A stretch of DNA of 64,000 nt, taken from Candidatus Scotarchaeum otlingeri (GTDB lineage: Archaea; Thermoproteota; Nitrososphaeria; Geothermarchaeales; JDFR-13). The translations under genes were made by a program, and so were the position numbers. Below the pieces are notes generated by a model. The model did not search any database. It saw only the letters and a program-made list of their open reading frames with translations, and was not told the DNA's origin. Numbering within the stretch: the stretch's first letter is position 1; the number at the start of each line of letters is the position of its first letter. The stretch covers positions 984,599-1,048,598 of the forward strand of contig MTMA02000006.1 in the NCBI GenBank assembly GCA_002011075.2, read 5' to 3'. This document shows, piece after piece, positions 7,429 to 17,325 of the stretch.

Positions 7429-9072
7429 TCACCCCATTTTTTTAGTTTTAGCCTTGATTAGGTGGTCTATAGCTTTTGATAATATTAGTAGCTCTAGGTA
7501 TTTAAGGGGTAAGATACCGCTCTGTAGAATAGTATCATGGAACCATTTGAGGCTGAAGTGGGTTCCCAATATACTCTTGATAGTCTCCCTTAGGGTCAGG
7601 AACTTTAGGTATCCATAGTACTTACTTAGCTGGAAACCTGGGGAATGAGCACATAATAACGCTTCCGATAAAGCCCTGTCTTCCTCCATGTAAGCTTGTT
7701 TCCCGAGATATTTGACTATATCCTGGATACTGATGTCTCCCAAACTCATTCTAATATCTGATATGGCAAGACATATTATTCTAAGGAGGCTCAGTAACCT
7801 ATAGAATTTGTCTCTGGGGCTATTGAGATAGCCCATCTCACTCATTGTATGATCCACATAATATGCCCATCCCTCTACTGTTTCAGGGGCATCAACAAGT
7901 TGCCTAACAAAACTCTTATTTTCAACATTCCAAGCATTCATGAGATGTTTACCTGGAAATCCTTCTCTTACGGCAAGATGGGCAATAGAATAAGCATTAT
8001 GAAGTCTAAGCTCCTCATCAGATGTTACCGGCGTAATTAAAAGCTTACCAACCTTATTTGCCTCAAACTTACCAGGTGGAACATATATAATAGGCTCGAC
8101 GACCCCTCTGATCACGACAGGTGTATCCCTAACCTCTATGAACTCCCGAGGTATACTAGCGATTCCCTTCTCAATGGTAACTCTCTTGGCTTCTTGAATC
8201 GCCTTTTCATAGGCAGCCAATACGACTTGAAAATTTGCTGGACGCTTGTTATACATATCCTCTATAACATCGTGGGGAGACATGCTGCCATTTATCTCTT
8301 TTACAACACGCCTCAAATCCTCCTTTACAGCTTTCAACTCAAGATTCAGCCTTTCCAATAAGTCCGATGGCTCCACATCAATGCCTCTAATCTCCAGGTA
8401 TTTCCTTAGGTTATCCTCCCCCATATGAAATATCCTTATTTCCCTTGGTCTCTGCGTGTTTATCCACTCTTTGTACCTTTCTATAGCATCTAAAGCTCTA
8501 TCGAATACATCCTTCTTACTGGCTACCGTTTTACCGAGTTCTTTATGCATATAGCTATAGATACTCTCTATAAACTTCTTTAGCCTCTCAGCAGACTCTA
8601 CACCCAGATTCAGGAAAACTCTAATCGGCGTCTCGAGACGGGCCCTAGAATTATCAAGGAACTTCGGAATCTTTTCTATACGTGCGACTATATTCTCGAA
8701 TCTCTCCTGAAGAGGCGCATACTCCTTCATAAATATAGGGATAAGAGAATAGATCAGGGTGTCTATCGCCTCCGGATACATTTTCCATCGAGGCCAATCT
8801 TCAATATAGAACAACCTTAACCTCAGGAAATCCTTTAATGCAAAATAATCCATCCTATACTCTATATCTAATTTATCGGGAATAACCCTATCCAGCTTCT
8901 CCAGACTTAACTTTAGAAATCCCTTTTCCCTCTCTACAGCTTCAGGGCTGCTATCAGGTAATCTATCATCATAATGGTGGAGACCCATGTAACTGGCTTC
9001 TTCCGGATGCATCTCCATTAATTGAAGAAATATCTCTTCAACCATATTTTCAAATAGACCGTGATGAGACAA
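7429..9072 (-). CDS. DUF885-family protein with altered metal-site motif
   Basis: A 547-aa, largely helical protein similar to DUF885 proteins, many of which are zinc-dependent peptidases. The C-terminal half has the recognisable EGWA (400-403) and surrounding helices. The usual HExxPGHH motif, however, reads R-E-G-F-P-G-K-H at 369-376. Two of the expected metal-ligand histidines are thus Arg and Lys, so classical zinc peptidase activity is doubtful. No signal peptide is present. It converges on the tRNA-binding protein gene with only 6 bp between the stops. Confidence 0.72.
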   Translation of the reverse strand: MSHHGLFENMVEEIFLQLMEMHPEEASYMGLHHYDDRLPDSSPEAVEREKGFLKLSLEKLDRVIPDKLDIEYRMDYFALKDFLRLRLFYIEDWPRWKMYPEAIDTLIYSLIPIFMKEYAPLQERFENIVARIEKIPKFLDNSRARLETPIRVFLNLGVESAERLKKFIESIYSYMHKELGKTVASKKDVFDRALDAIERYKEWINTQRPREIRIFHMGEDNLRKYLEIRGIDVEPSDLLERLNLELKAVKEDLRRVVKEINGSMSPHDVIEDMYNKRPANFQVVLAAYEKAIQEAKRVTIEKGIASIPREFIEVRDTPVVIRGVVEPIIYVPPGKFEANKVGKLLITPVTSDEELRLHNAYSIAHLAVREGFPGKHLMNAWNVENKSFVRQLVDAPETVEGWAYYVDHTMSEMGYLNSPRDKFYRLLSLLRIICLAISDIRMSLGDISIQDIVKYLGKQAYMEEDRALSEALLCAHSPGFQLSKYYGYLKFLTLRETIKSILGTHFSLKWFHDTILQSGILPLKYLELLILSKAIDHLIKAKTKKMG

Positions 9073-9291
9073 TAATTATCCCCTCAATATCCCCTATATA
9101 TCAATATGTAAGTGACTTCAATTTAATAATAAATAATTCCTCTATAAAACTTAAATGAGAATTTATGGCTTATCCTCGGTATGCATATCATATTTATTAT
9201 TTCCATATAATATAATGTGGACCATCGACGCCAGAAGCAAACTAATATATATAAAAATTATTATCTTCAGCCCCAACTTATCAAGTTAAAT

Positions 9292-10461
9292 ATGACACAT
9301 ATAGAGACAGGCCAACAATCTAATCCTAGGTATCGTTTCCCGATGCCGATAGCCATAGGCTTTATGCTATTTGCTCTAATTATAGGGATACTGCGGTTAA
9401 TGGAGTTCAGCGACATCTATCCATATAATCCCTTCATAGGCAAACTGTATCCATTACATGCTCCAGTTATGATAATAGGATTTATAGCCCTTCTAATAAT
9501 ATTTGAACGTCTAATGGGTCTAGGCATATCCATACCTATTAAGCCCGGCAAATACTGGCTAGCAATCCCAATATTAATACTTGGGGTTATGGGCTATATC
9601 TATGGCGTCATTACTTCCAATAACAGTATTATCGTTGCATCAGGAGTAATGATGAGTATAGCAGTAATAATCTTTATTCTACTATTGATTAGATTGAGGG
9701 CTCTAGGGCTAGAGGATATATCTCTAGCATTTATGATATTATCTAGTTTCTCACTATTGACATCAATCGCTCTTACTACATTTTATACACCGAAGAGTTA
9801 CATAGGATCAGCCGTATTACTACTCAGCTTTCCAGTATTATTCATATTAGGCGAACGATACGAGTTATCAAAGCTTATCCTCGGATTAACTAAGAGAAGA
9901 ATACTAAAAATCTCATTCTATATAATGCTATTAAGTCTCTCATTACTAGTTGCATACACCTTCTATTACATCGATAAACTCCTTATAATCATGGGTAGCC
10001 TTGGCTATTTCTCCTCAGTTCTAATATTCTATTTAGCTGAAAGACCTAACATAAAGAATTTACGGAGGAGCGAAGCAAAGCTACAGAACTATCTAGCGGT
10101 ACACCTACAGGCAGCATATCATTGGTTGTTGGGAGGAATCGCACTATTACTCCTCTATTCTGTTCTTAAACCTACACCATATCTATATGATGCTGCTATC
10201 CACTCCATATCAGTAGGATTTATAGGCACCATGTTGATCGGCCATGGACCACTTATACTATCTAGTCTGATGGGTAAGATAGTTAGACAAGAGAAATTGA
10301 ACTTTGTTCCCTTTTACCTATTAACTCTAGGCAACGGCATTAGAGTTTTTGGAGACCTTATTAAACCCATCTATATAGAGATATCTATATTAATAGGCTA
10401 CTCAGGCATCCTCATTCTCCTAGCATTCATAGCATTTATCATCAATATTAGAAGACTATGA
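9292..10461 (+). CDS. NnrS-like polytopic membrane protein
   Basis: A membrane protein of about 12 predicted helices resembling the NnrS family, haem-copper proteins linked to nitric oxide stress and denitrification. Conserved His-containing stretches include HAPVMIIGF near residue 45, HLQAAYHWL near 270 and H-S-I-S-V-G-F-I-G-T-M-L-I-G-H-G-P near 306. I chose ATG 9292 (MTHIETG). An in-frame upstream TTG/GTG at 9217 would add a hydrophilic leader. Together with heme O synthase it suggests handling of NO or another respiratory intermediate, which is inference. Confidence 0.65.
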   Translation: MTHIETGQQSNPRYRFPMPIAIGFMLFALIIGILRLMEFSDIYPYNPFIGKLYPLHAPVMIIGFIALLIIFERLMGLGISIPIKPGKYWLAIPILILGVMGYIYGVITSNNSIIVASGVMMSIAVIIFILLLIRLRALGLEDISLAFMILSSFSLLTSIALTTFYTPKSYIGSAVLLLSFPVLFILGERYELSKLILGLTKRRILKISFYIMLLSLSLLVAYTFYYIDKLLIIMGSLGYFSSVLIFYLAERPNIKNLRRSEAKLQNYLAVHLQAAYHWLLGGIALLLLYSVLKPTPYLYDAAIHSISVGFIGTMLIGHGPLILSSLMGKIVRQEKLNFVPFYLLTLGNGIRVFGDLIKPIYIEISILIGYSGILILLAFIAFIINIRRL

Positions 10462-10619
10462 AAAACGGGCAATGATTACATAATAATAAAATAATGTTGT
10501 CTAATTCTTTTTATTATTTGATTATTAATGCCGGAATTTGTCTTTACAATACTCTATGTAATATTTTAATATTATTATTTCGAAATTAGTTTTGTTATAA
10601 TTATTGGAGATCTCGGTGG

Positions 10620-11081
10620 ATGGTGAGTATAGGTGTATATTCATTGAATTTAAAGGATTTAAACATTAAGAGGCGAAGAGCATTAGTAGAATATTTAATT
10701 AAATATAATTTTAAGGAAAAGGGTTATCGGCTCATAGATTTTATAGAGGGCTCTGGAGAGGAAAGGATAAATCTTACTGATGGAGGGGGGCTTATATTAT
10801 CATTCGATTTGTCAACCGCCGCTGACTATAAGCAAGATGCATATACATGGTGCTACCTCGATATCTTCATATCTAAACCAGGTATAGAGCTTCCGGATGA
10901 GCTTAAGAGAATGTTCAGCCGCTACATATATGTAAAAGGCAAAAGGATATATTGGCGTCATAGACTCCTGACAAGAATAATAGATATGGATATGGCTGTT
11001 GACTATATACTGAAGACCAAAGAGAATACAGAAAAGCTTCTAACAGACCATAATATCGATATCAAAAAGAAGGGAGGTTAG
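10620..11081 (+). CDS. Hypothetical protein (153 aa)
   Basis: I do not recognise this family. It is a soluble, mixed alpha/beta, basic-ended protein with no cysteine cluster or membrane segment. A GGTG-containing SD (cggtgg) precedes the start. Its last codons overlap the end of the convergent acs gene by 4 bp. Codon use resembles the neighbours, so it is probably real. Confidence 0.6.
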   Translation: MVSIGVYSLNLKDLNIKRRRALVEYLIKYNFKEKGYRLIDFIEGSGEERINLTDGGGLILSFDLSTAADYKQDAYTWCYLDIFISKPGIELPDELKRMFSRYIYVKGKRIYWRHRLLTRIIDMDMAVDYILKTKENTEKLLTDHNIDIKKKGG

Positions 11082-13015
11082 GCGCCTCCAACCGCTTTCT
11101 TGAACTCCTCATATGCCTTCTTGATAGCTTCCACAGAAGCAGCATCTTCAAGCGTAGTTATGTCTCCAAGAGGCTTCCCAAGTATAACGGCCTTAAGTAG
11201 CCTCCTCATTATCTTGCCACTCCTAGTCTTTGGTAATGACGCTACGAAGAATATGCTATCTGGACGGGCTATCGGCCCCATACTCTTAGCGACATACTTC
11301 TTTATCTCGTTGGCCAACTCTTCAGACGGCTCATAACCAGATGTTAGAACCACGAATGCTACTGGAACCTCCATCTTTATCGGATCAGGCTTCGCTACAA
11401 CTGCTGCCTCAGATACAGCTGGATGGGATACTATTGCGCTCTCCAATTCCATAGTCCCTATCCTATGCCCAGCTACCTTCAAGACCTCATCTGCTCTACC
11501 TAATAGCCAGAAATATCCATCCTCATCCTTTATACAGTAGTCCCCAGTGTAGTATGCCCCTGGATATCTCGAGAAGTACACTTCTTTATACCTATCTGGG
11601 TCTTTCCATAGTGTCTGTAGCATACCGGGCCAAGGCTTCTTAATTATAAGGTAGCCTCTTTCACCGACTTTAGCAGGGTTTCCATCTTCATCCACGACTT
11701 CTGCATCTATGCCTGGCAACGGGAATGTCGCAGACCCGGGCTTTAGAGGTACCAATGATATTCCTCTAGCGGGTGTAATCATAAATCCACCTGTCTCTGT
11801 TTGCCACCATGTATCTATTATGGGGCATCTTTCCTTACCAACAACTGTGTAATACCATTTCCATGCCTCTGGATTTATAGGTTCACCGACCGAGCCCAAC
11901 ACTCTAAGGCTGGATAAATCATGCTCCAAAACATATTCATCGCCATAACCCATCAGCATCCTTATGAGAGTGGGGCTGGTATATAATATTGTTACCCTAT
12001 GGCGCTCTATTATCTCCCATACCCTATCTGGAGCGGGATAATTGGGCGCTCCATCATACATTATCCCTGTTAACCCATGCATCAACGGCGCATACACTAT
12101 GTAAGTATGTCCTGTTATCCAACCTATATCCGCTGAACACCACCATATATCGTCTTCTTTAGGATCAAAGGCCCATTTCAGAGTCCAATAAGCCCATACC
12201 ATATATCCACCCACACTATGCTGGACACCCTTTGGTTTCCCCGTGGTTCCAGAGGTATATAATATGAACAGCGGATCCTCCGCTTTCATAGGCTCCGGTG
12301 GAATATATGTGCTCTCTGAAACTTTACTCATTAATTCGTCGTAGTAATAGTCTCTACCCTCAACCATATTAACCTCTTTCCCTGTCCTTCTTACTACTAT
12401 AACCTTTTCTATGGTATCTGTATTCTTTAGGGCTTCATCGGCCCATTCCTTGATAGGTATATACTTGCCTCTCCTATACCCACCATCAGATGTAATCAGT
12501 ATCTTTGACTCTGCATCGTTAATTCTATCAGCCAAAGCACTACTACTAAATCCTGAGAATACAACCGAATGCATAGCACCGAGCCTAACTGTCGCCAATA
12601 ATGAGATCGGAAGCTCGGGTACCATTGGTAAATATATAGTTACTCTATCACCTTTCTTTACCCCAAGATCCTTCAGTACCTTAGCAAATTTATTGACCTC
12701 CCTATATAACTCTAGATAAGTTAATGTTTTGATTGTTCCCTCCTCTGATTCCCAGATATAGGCTGCCTTATTCTTCCTCCAGCTATCCATATGGACATCC
12801 AATGCATTATATGAAATATTTGTTACTCCACCTACAAACCATTTATAGAATGGAGGGTTACTATCGTCAAGTACCTTGTCCCAGGTCTTAAACCAATGCA
12901 ATGCTCTTGCCTTCTCATCCCAAAAGCCCTCTAGGTCATCTATGGATCTCCTTCGTACCTCAAGTAGATTAGCTATAGGTGTTTTATATTCATCGAATGG
13001 AAGTGATTCCGACAT
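11078..13015 (-). CDS. acs: Acetyl-CoA synthetase (AMP-forming)
   Basis: It activates acetate (or propionate) to acyl-CoA through an acyl-adenylate. The 645-aa protein has all hallmarks of the ANL superfamily: YTSGTTGKPKG (P-loop-like motif) near residue 253, WWQTETGGF near 409, the YYTGD hinge region and the C-terminal R-S-G-K-I-M-R-R with the catalytic lysine. GGTG lies just before ATG 13015, and a TATA box lies at 13050-13061. It may salvage acetate formed from pyruvate or aldehyde oxidation in the same cell. Confidence 0.95.
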   Translation of the reverse strand: MSESLPFDEYKTPIANLLEVRRRSIDDLEGFWDEKARALHWFKTWDKVLDDSNPPFYKWFVGGVTNISYNALDVHMDSWRKNKAAYIWESEEGTIKTLTYLELYREVNKFAKVLKDLGVKKGDRVTIYLPMVPELPISLLATVRLGAMHSVVFSGFSSSALADRINDAESKILITSDGGYRRGKYIPIKEWADEALKNTDTIEKVIVVRRTGKEVNMVEGRDYYYDELMSKVSESTYIPPEPMKAEDPLFILYTSGTTGKPKGVQHSVGGYMVWAYWTLKWAFDPKEDDIWWCSADIGWITGHTYIVYAPLMHGLTGIMYDGAPNYPAPDRVWEIIERHRVTILYTSPTLIRMLMGYGDEYVLEHDLSSLRVLGSVGEPINPEAWKWYYTVVGKERCPIIDTWWQTETGGFMITPARGISLVPLKPGSATFPLPGIDAEVVDEDGNPAKVGERGYLIIKKPWPGMLQTLWKDPDRYKEVYFSRYPGAYYTGDYCIKDEDGYFWLLGRADEVLKVAGHRIGTMELESAIVSHPAVSEAAVVAKPDPIKMEVPVAFVVLTSGYEPSEELANEIKKYVAKSMGPIARPDSIFFVASLPKTRSGKIMRRLLKAVILGKPLGDITTLEDAASVEAIKKAYEEFKKAVGGA

Positions 13016-13049
13016 TTATTTTCACCGCTTCATTATAATCTATGATTGG

Positions 13050-13061
13050 CTATTTATATAT
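13050..13061 (-). promoter_or_regulatory. TATA box of acs
   Basis: On the minus strand it reads as TATATAAATA, about 40 nt before ATG 13015. It predicts a start of transcription near 13028 and a short leader carrying GGTG. Confidence 0.55.
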
Positions 13062-13322
13062 CTTAGTTTATGGATAAATATAAACTGAATATAGACAATG
13101 ACATATTTATTTCTAGACACTGATAAAGATTACTATGCATTTTACTATACTATCGACAAAAAAATTTTTGAAATGAGACTTATATCAAGATAATTGTAAA
13201 AAATAGGATTAGTATTGAAGTATCGAAGTATAAGACCATAGAAATTGCTCAATACTATTGTCAATCTTAAATCATAGTTGAAGATATACTTATAGGGTTA
13301 ATGGTAGACTTAATATTAAGCC

Positions 13323-13390
13323 ATATATATTTATAGGCTAGAGCTGTTGCCGTCAAGACTATCAGCTCTCACCAGTATAGCGGTGAGGTG
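13323..13390 (+). promoter_or_regulatory. TATA box and hairpin leader before the cobalamin adenosyltransferase gene
   Basis: A TATA-like stretch (13323-13334) is followed by two potential hairpins. In the first, gagct 13341-13345 pairs with agctc 13364-13368. In the second, ctcacc 13368-13373 pairs with ggtgag 13382-13387. The second would bury the GGTG part of the ribosome-binding site. The arms share one base, so the hairpins are nearly mutually exclusive. A regulatory switch is possible but unproven. Confidence 0.35.
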
Positions 13391-13395
13391 GGAAA

Positions 13396-13932
13396 TTGAA
13401 GAAGAAATATGGCTATGGCGATGATGGCTATACCTCCATATATGGCGGTAAGAAAGTAGGTAAAGATAGCATCGTGATAGAGGTTATAGGAACGGTTGAC
13501 GAGCTTAATAGCGCCATCGGCGTATGCAGAACACTAATCAAAGATCCTGAGGTAGAGAATATTTTAGTCAATATACAAAAGGCTCTATTCAAAGTGGGTA
13601 ACGAGGTACAATCCATAGAAATAGATAGAGAAGTCAAGAGTGGAATCGTGGAGGAAGATATGTCTAGACTCGATGGATGGCTAAAGAAATACTCTGAGAT
13701 ATCGGGAAGACTAGAGGGATTCATAGTCCCAGGCGGCTCACTGGGGAGCTCCTATCTCCATATGACAAGGGCAATATGTAGAAGAGCTGAAAGAGTTTTG
13801 ACGAGATATCTCAGATCAAAAAGTATTGATCGACATATATGCCTTTCATACCTCAATAGATTAAGCGACCTACTCTTTGTATTGGCTAGATATGTCTCCA
13901 AGATAGAAGGTGTGGAAGAAGAATATTTATAG
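13396..13932 (+). CDS. Cob(I)yrinic acid a,c-diamide adenosyltransferase (PduO type)
   Basis: It transfers adenosyl from ATP to cob(I)alamin to make coenzyme B12. The PduO-type features are the N-terminal GDDGYTSIYGGKKVGKDS segment with the ATP-contacting Thr/Gly residues, VDELNSAIG, and the C-terminal R-A-I-C-R-R-A-E-R motif followed by YLNRLSDLLFVLARY. The start is TTG 13396 behind GGTGGG. Its length, 178 aa, is typical. The DMT exporter gene follows within 20 bp. Confidence 0.92.
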   Translation: MKKKYGYGDDGYTSIYGGKKVGKDSIVIEVIGTVDELNSAIGVCRTLIKDPEVENILVNIQKALFKVGNEVQSIEIDREVKSGIVEEDMSRLDGWLKKYSEISGRLEGFIVPGGSLGSSYLHMTRAICRRAERVLTRYLRSKSIDRHICLSYLNRLSDLLFVLARYVSKIEGVEEEYL

Positions 13933-13950
13933 AGTATCTGGGACCCCGGT

Positions 13951-14829
13951 ATGAGTAACGATAAATTTCTAGGTTTAACCCTCTCATTAGTGGCAAGTCT
14001 AATATGGGGCGTCTCAGCTCCATTGATAAAATATTTATTATATTATCTGACTGGCTTTGACATAGCGCTATTAAGGGCTCTTATAGTCATAATCGTCTTA
14101 TATCCATTCATACGGTTCTTCAGCGATAATACCCCGGCTATCCCTAAGAAACATCTGAGTGAGCTATTTATACTGAGCCTCTTCGGTGCATCGATCATGT
14201 GGCTATCAATAAATTATTCTATTTTATACTCAACGGCCATTGAAGCCACATTGCTCACCAGCTTTACAACACCCCTTACAATATTGATAGCCTATATCTA
14301 TCTAGGTGAAAGACTGAAGTGGAATGAACTTCTAAGCATACTAATAGGTGTCACGGGAATAATACTCGTAATAACAAGGGGGGAACCACTAAGTATACAC
14401 CCAAAGTATTTCCTCGGGTATACCCTAGCACTCACATCAGCCTTATCATGGTCTTTATATACAATAAGTTATAGAAAATTCTCATTAGAATTAAGTGATA
14501 AAGTAATCTTATTCAACATGTTCCTATTTGCAACGCCAATCTTCCTAGTGACAGATCTATATGGCTCATCTAGACTACATAACATAATCCATATCGACGT
14601 AATAGTTATCCTCATATTCCTAGGTGTAATCAGTACAGTAGCTGGTTTCTGGTTATTCAACATATCTGTAAAGAAGATAGGTGCATCCCTAGCAAGCCTT
14701 CCACTAATGATAGTGCCATTCATATCGACAGTTGTAAGTTGGCTGTGGCTCTACGAGAGAGTCCCGATGATAAGCCTTATCGGCGGAGGGCTATTAATAG
14801 CCTCCATAGGAATCGCATATATAAAATAG
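13951..14829 (+). CDS. EamA/DMT-family membrane transporter
   Basis: Ten hydrophobic segments arranged as two EamA repeats (about residues 7-140 and 150-290) identify a drug/metabolite transporter superfamily member. The end of each repeat has the expected Y-L-G-E-R and L-Y-E-R-V motifs. The substrate is unknown. Immediate proximity to the adenosyltransferase gene may be only operonic convenience. Confidence 0.85.
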   Translation: MSNDKFLGLTLSLVASLIWGVSAPLIKYLLYYLTGFDIALLRALIVIIVLYPFIRFFSDNTPAIPKKHLSELFILSLFGASIMWLSINYSILYSTAIEATLLTSFTTPLTILIAYIYLGERLKWNELLSILIGVTGIILVITRGEPLSIHPKYFLGYTLALTSALSWSLYTISYRKFSLELSDKVILFNMFLFATPIFLVTDLYGSSRLHNIIHIDVIVILIFLGVISTVAGFWLFNISVKKIGASLASLPLMIVPFISTVVSWLWLYERVPMISLIGGGLLIASIGIAYIK

Positions 14830-14878
14830 ATTATTATCTATCTACATAGTATTTTTATCCAGAGAGGTAGATGCGCAG

Positions 14879-15955
14879 TTGATACCGCTAGTTAGAATAG
14901 TTATTGAGGAAGATGTCAAGAAAGCTGTCGAGAAGGTGCTTGACAGCGGTATATTTGTATTAGGAGAAGAGACGAAGAGATTCGAAGAAGAATTCTCGAG
15001 ATACATAGGGGTAAGATATGGTGTCGCAACCTCATCCGGAACTACATCCTTGTTCCTCATCTTAAAAGCACTCAATATAGGGGATGGAGATGAGGTTTTA
15101 GTTCCAGGATATACCTTTATAGCATCTATCTCCCCGATACTACACTTCGGGGCAAAACCTGTTTTTGTCGATATAGATCCGGAGACATATACACTAGACA
15201 TAGATGATCTAAGAAGAAAAGTCGGTGAAAAGACTAAGGCGGTTATACCAGTACATTTATTCGGCCACTCTGTAGATATGGATCCGCTACTAGAAGTCGC
15301 GAGGAAACACGGCTTATATGTCATTGAAGATGCGGCTGAGGCACATGGAGGGGAATATAAGGGGAAGAGGCTGGGAAGCATAGGAGACGTATCCTTTTTT
15401 AGCTTCTATCCATCTAAGAATATGAGTGTATATGGAGATGGGGGGATGGTGGTAACCAACGACCCAGATTTAGCCGAGAAGGTCAGGTTGCTCAGACATC
15501 ATGGTCAAGTAGGGAGAGATGAATACAGATATCTTGGTTACAATATGAAGATGAGTGAAATCCATGCTGCGATTGGAAGGGTTGAATTAAAGAAACTTGA
15601 TAAGAGAAATAAAGTAAGGAGGAGGCTCGCCGGGGTATATAGAGAAGAGTTGGGTGAAACGGTAGATAATCCGGTTGAGAGGGAATGGGCCTACCATGTA
15701 TATCATTTATATGTGATTAAAGCAAGGAGCCGCGACAAACTATATAATTACTTGTTAGAAAGGGATATCGGGTGTGCTATTCACTATAGAAAACCTGCAT
15801 ATAGACATAGAATATTGGGTGTGAATACTAATCTAAAGCTTAAAGGCTCTGAATATGCAGCTGAAAAATCGTTATCCCTTCCCATGTCGCCATATTTAGA
15901 GGAAGAGGAGATAAGTTATATAGCAGGGGAAATAAAGAAATTCTATAGCGCCTAA
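14879..15955 (+). CDS. DegT/DnrJ/EryC1-family sugar aminotransferase
   Basis: A PLP-dependent aminotransferase of the family that aminates nucleotide-linked keto sugars for surface glycans. Motifs are SGTTSLFL near residue 55, the PLP-phosphate region, D-A-A-E-A-H-G near 157, and the PLP lysine in YPSKNMSVYGDGG near 181. It starts with TTG 14879 behind AGAGGT. N-terminal PLVRI and internal VPVHLFG fit the family. It could feed S-layer or pilin glycosylation, but no other sugar-nucleotide genes adjoin it. Confidence 0.88.
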   Translation: MIPLVRIVIEEDVKKAVEKVLDSGIFVLGEETKRFEEEFSRYIGVRYGVATSSGTTSLFLILKALNIGDGDEVLVPGYTFIASISPILHFGAKPVFVDIDPETYTLDIDDLRRKVGEKTKAVIPVHLFGHSVDMDPLLEVARKHGLYVIEDAAEAHGGEYKGKRLGSIGDVSFFSFYPSKNMSVYGDGGMVVTNDPDLAEKVRLLRHHGQVGRDEYRYLGYNMKMSEIHAAIGRVELKKLDKRNKVRRRLAGVYREELGETVDNPVEREWAYHVYHLYVIKARSRDKLYNYLLERDIGCAIHYRKPAYRHRILGVNTNLKLKGSEYAAEKSLSLPMSPYLEEEEISYIAGEIKKFYSA

Positions 15956-16001
15956 ATATGAAATTTCTAATACCTAATAGATTAATTTAGTTATTGGGAA
16001 C

Positions 16002-17117
16002 ATGGATAAATGCGTCGAGTGCGGAGAAGCTAGATACGTATCAAGATCATTAGGATACGTCTGTGTAGCCTGTATTAAGGACCGTTGGAACACCGTATAT
16101 GACAGATTTTATGGCAAGAGAAATAATATTAGGGATGCTATGGGGCTAACTAGAGAAGCCCCCAAAACACCCGGCGGCATTCCATGCAAACTATGCGTCA
16201 GAGAATGTATTATGGGTATCGGGGAATCTGGGTACTGTGGACTAAGGAGAAATGTCGATGGACGGCTACATAGTCTAGTATCACCAGATATATCTCTTGC
16301 CCACATCTATCTAGACCCGCATATAACAAATTGCTGTGCATCATATTTTTGTCCGGGTGGAACAGGCGCTGGATACCCAGATTACGCTTATAGAAAAGGC
16401 CCGGAATACGGATATTATAATTTGGCATACTTCTTTTATGGCTGTAGCTTTACATGTCTATTTTGCCAAAATTATTCTCTACTTAGACCTGTAAAGGCTG
16501 ATAAACAGACATCTATAGAGGTATTGGATATGATACGGAGTGATGAGAGGATATCTTGTATCTGCTGGGTGGGGGGTACTCCAGAGCCCCAGCTCCCATT
16601 TACCATAAAAGTAGGGAGACTAATATTGGAGGATATAGATAGAATAGTCAGATTATGTTATGAGTGGAATGGGACGGGGAACTGGGCATTAGTGAAAAGA
16701 GCCGGAGAACTGGCGTTGGAGAGCGGGGGAATCATTAAGTTCGACCTGAAAACATATAGTGAGGAGCTAAGTATAGCTCTAAGCGGGATATCGAATAAAA
16801 GGTCATATGAGAACTTCGAGAGGCTTTTTCATAAGTATTATAATGATAGGAGTAGTCTTCCGCTATTGACAGCTACAACCCTCCTAGTCCCGGGATATGT
16901 AGGTTCTGAGGAAGTGGAGGGGATATCGAGGTTCCTAGCCGAATTAGATAAGGGGATTCCCTATAGCCTCCTAATATTCCATCCCGACCATTATATGCGT
17001 GACCTCCCGATAACACCGGTTAAACAGGTTAAGAAGTCTTATGAAGTAGCAAAGAAATATTTGAAGAATGTTAATATAGGTAATAAACATCTCTTAGCGC
17101 TTGCACCAGATGAATAA
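16002..17117 (+). CDS. Radical SAM protein, PflA-like with N-terminal Cys motifs
   Basis: The radical SAM [4Fe-4S] motif CxxxCxxC is at C148, C152 and C155 (GCSFTCLFCQ). An N-terminal zinc-ribbon-like pair of CxxC motifs lies at C4/C7 and C21/C24, and a further set (C62, C65, C69, C79) resembles the accessory motif of pyruvate formate-lyase activating enzyme homologues. The remainder forms a partial TIM barrel. The substrate is unknown. No glycyl-radical enzyme is encoded nearby. Confidence 0.8.
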   Translation: MDKCVECGEARYVSRSLGYVCVACIKDRWNTVYDRFYGKRNNIRDAMGLTREAPKTPGGIPCKLCVRECIMGIGESGYCGLRRNVDGRLHSLVSPDISLAHIYLDPHITNCCASYFCPGGTGAGYPDYAYRKGPEYGYYNLAYFFYGCSFTCLFCQNYSLLRPVKADKQTSIEVLDMIRSDERISCICWVGGTPEPQLPFTIKVGRLILEDIDRIVRLCYEWNGTGNWALVKRAGELALESGGIIKFDLKTYSEELSIALSGISNKRSYENFERLFHKYYNDRSSLPLLTATTLLVPGYVGSEEVEGISRFLAELDKGIPYSLLIFHPDHYMRDLPITPVKQVKKSYEVAKKYLKNVNIGNKHLLALAPDE

Positions 17118-17184
17118 GTAATATTTATCATTATGTTGATAAAAAATTTTAATATTAGCATTTATATAATTAACCATTATATAA

Positions 17185-17195
17185 CTTTATATAAG
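17185..17195 (+). promoter_or_regulatory. Strong TATA box before the HemL-like gene
   Basis: CTTTATATAAG is a near-consensus archaeal TATA element. A transcript starting about 26 nt later (near 17216) would begin just before the ribosome-binding site of the leader ORF at 17232. Confidence 0.6.
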
Positions 17196-17231
17196 TGAAT
17201 ATTTAGTGATTTATTATGTGGAGGTTAAATA

Positions 17232-17300
17232 ATGGAAACTGAGGACGACCAGCGGCCTCCTAGACCATGCTACTCTTCTCGGGGGTTGAGAATCTTCTAA
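17232..17300 (+). CDS. Possible 22-residue leader peptide
   Basis: An ATG preceded by a good SD (GGAGGT at 17220-17225) opens a 22-codon frame encoding METEDDQRPP then RPCYSSRGLRIF, ending 25 bp before the aminotransferase ATG. It is more GC-rich than the surroundings and out of frame with the downstream gene, which has its own SD (GGTGAT). It may be a regulatory leader peptide, an overlooked small protein or chance. Confidence 0.3.
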   Translation: METEDDQRPPRPCYSSRGLRIF

Positions 17301-17325
17301 TCCATATTCTAGCGGTGATTATATT

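Larger units (their letters stand above)
13016..13395. other. 380-bp intergenic region between acs and the adenosyltransferase gene
   Basis: This AT-rich divergent promoter region shows no open frame or compact RNA fold across 13070-13320. Its ends hold the acs TATA box on the minus side and the TATA box with hairpin leader of the plus-strand gene. Confidence 0.7.
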
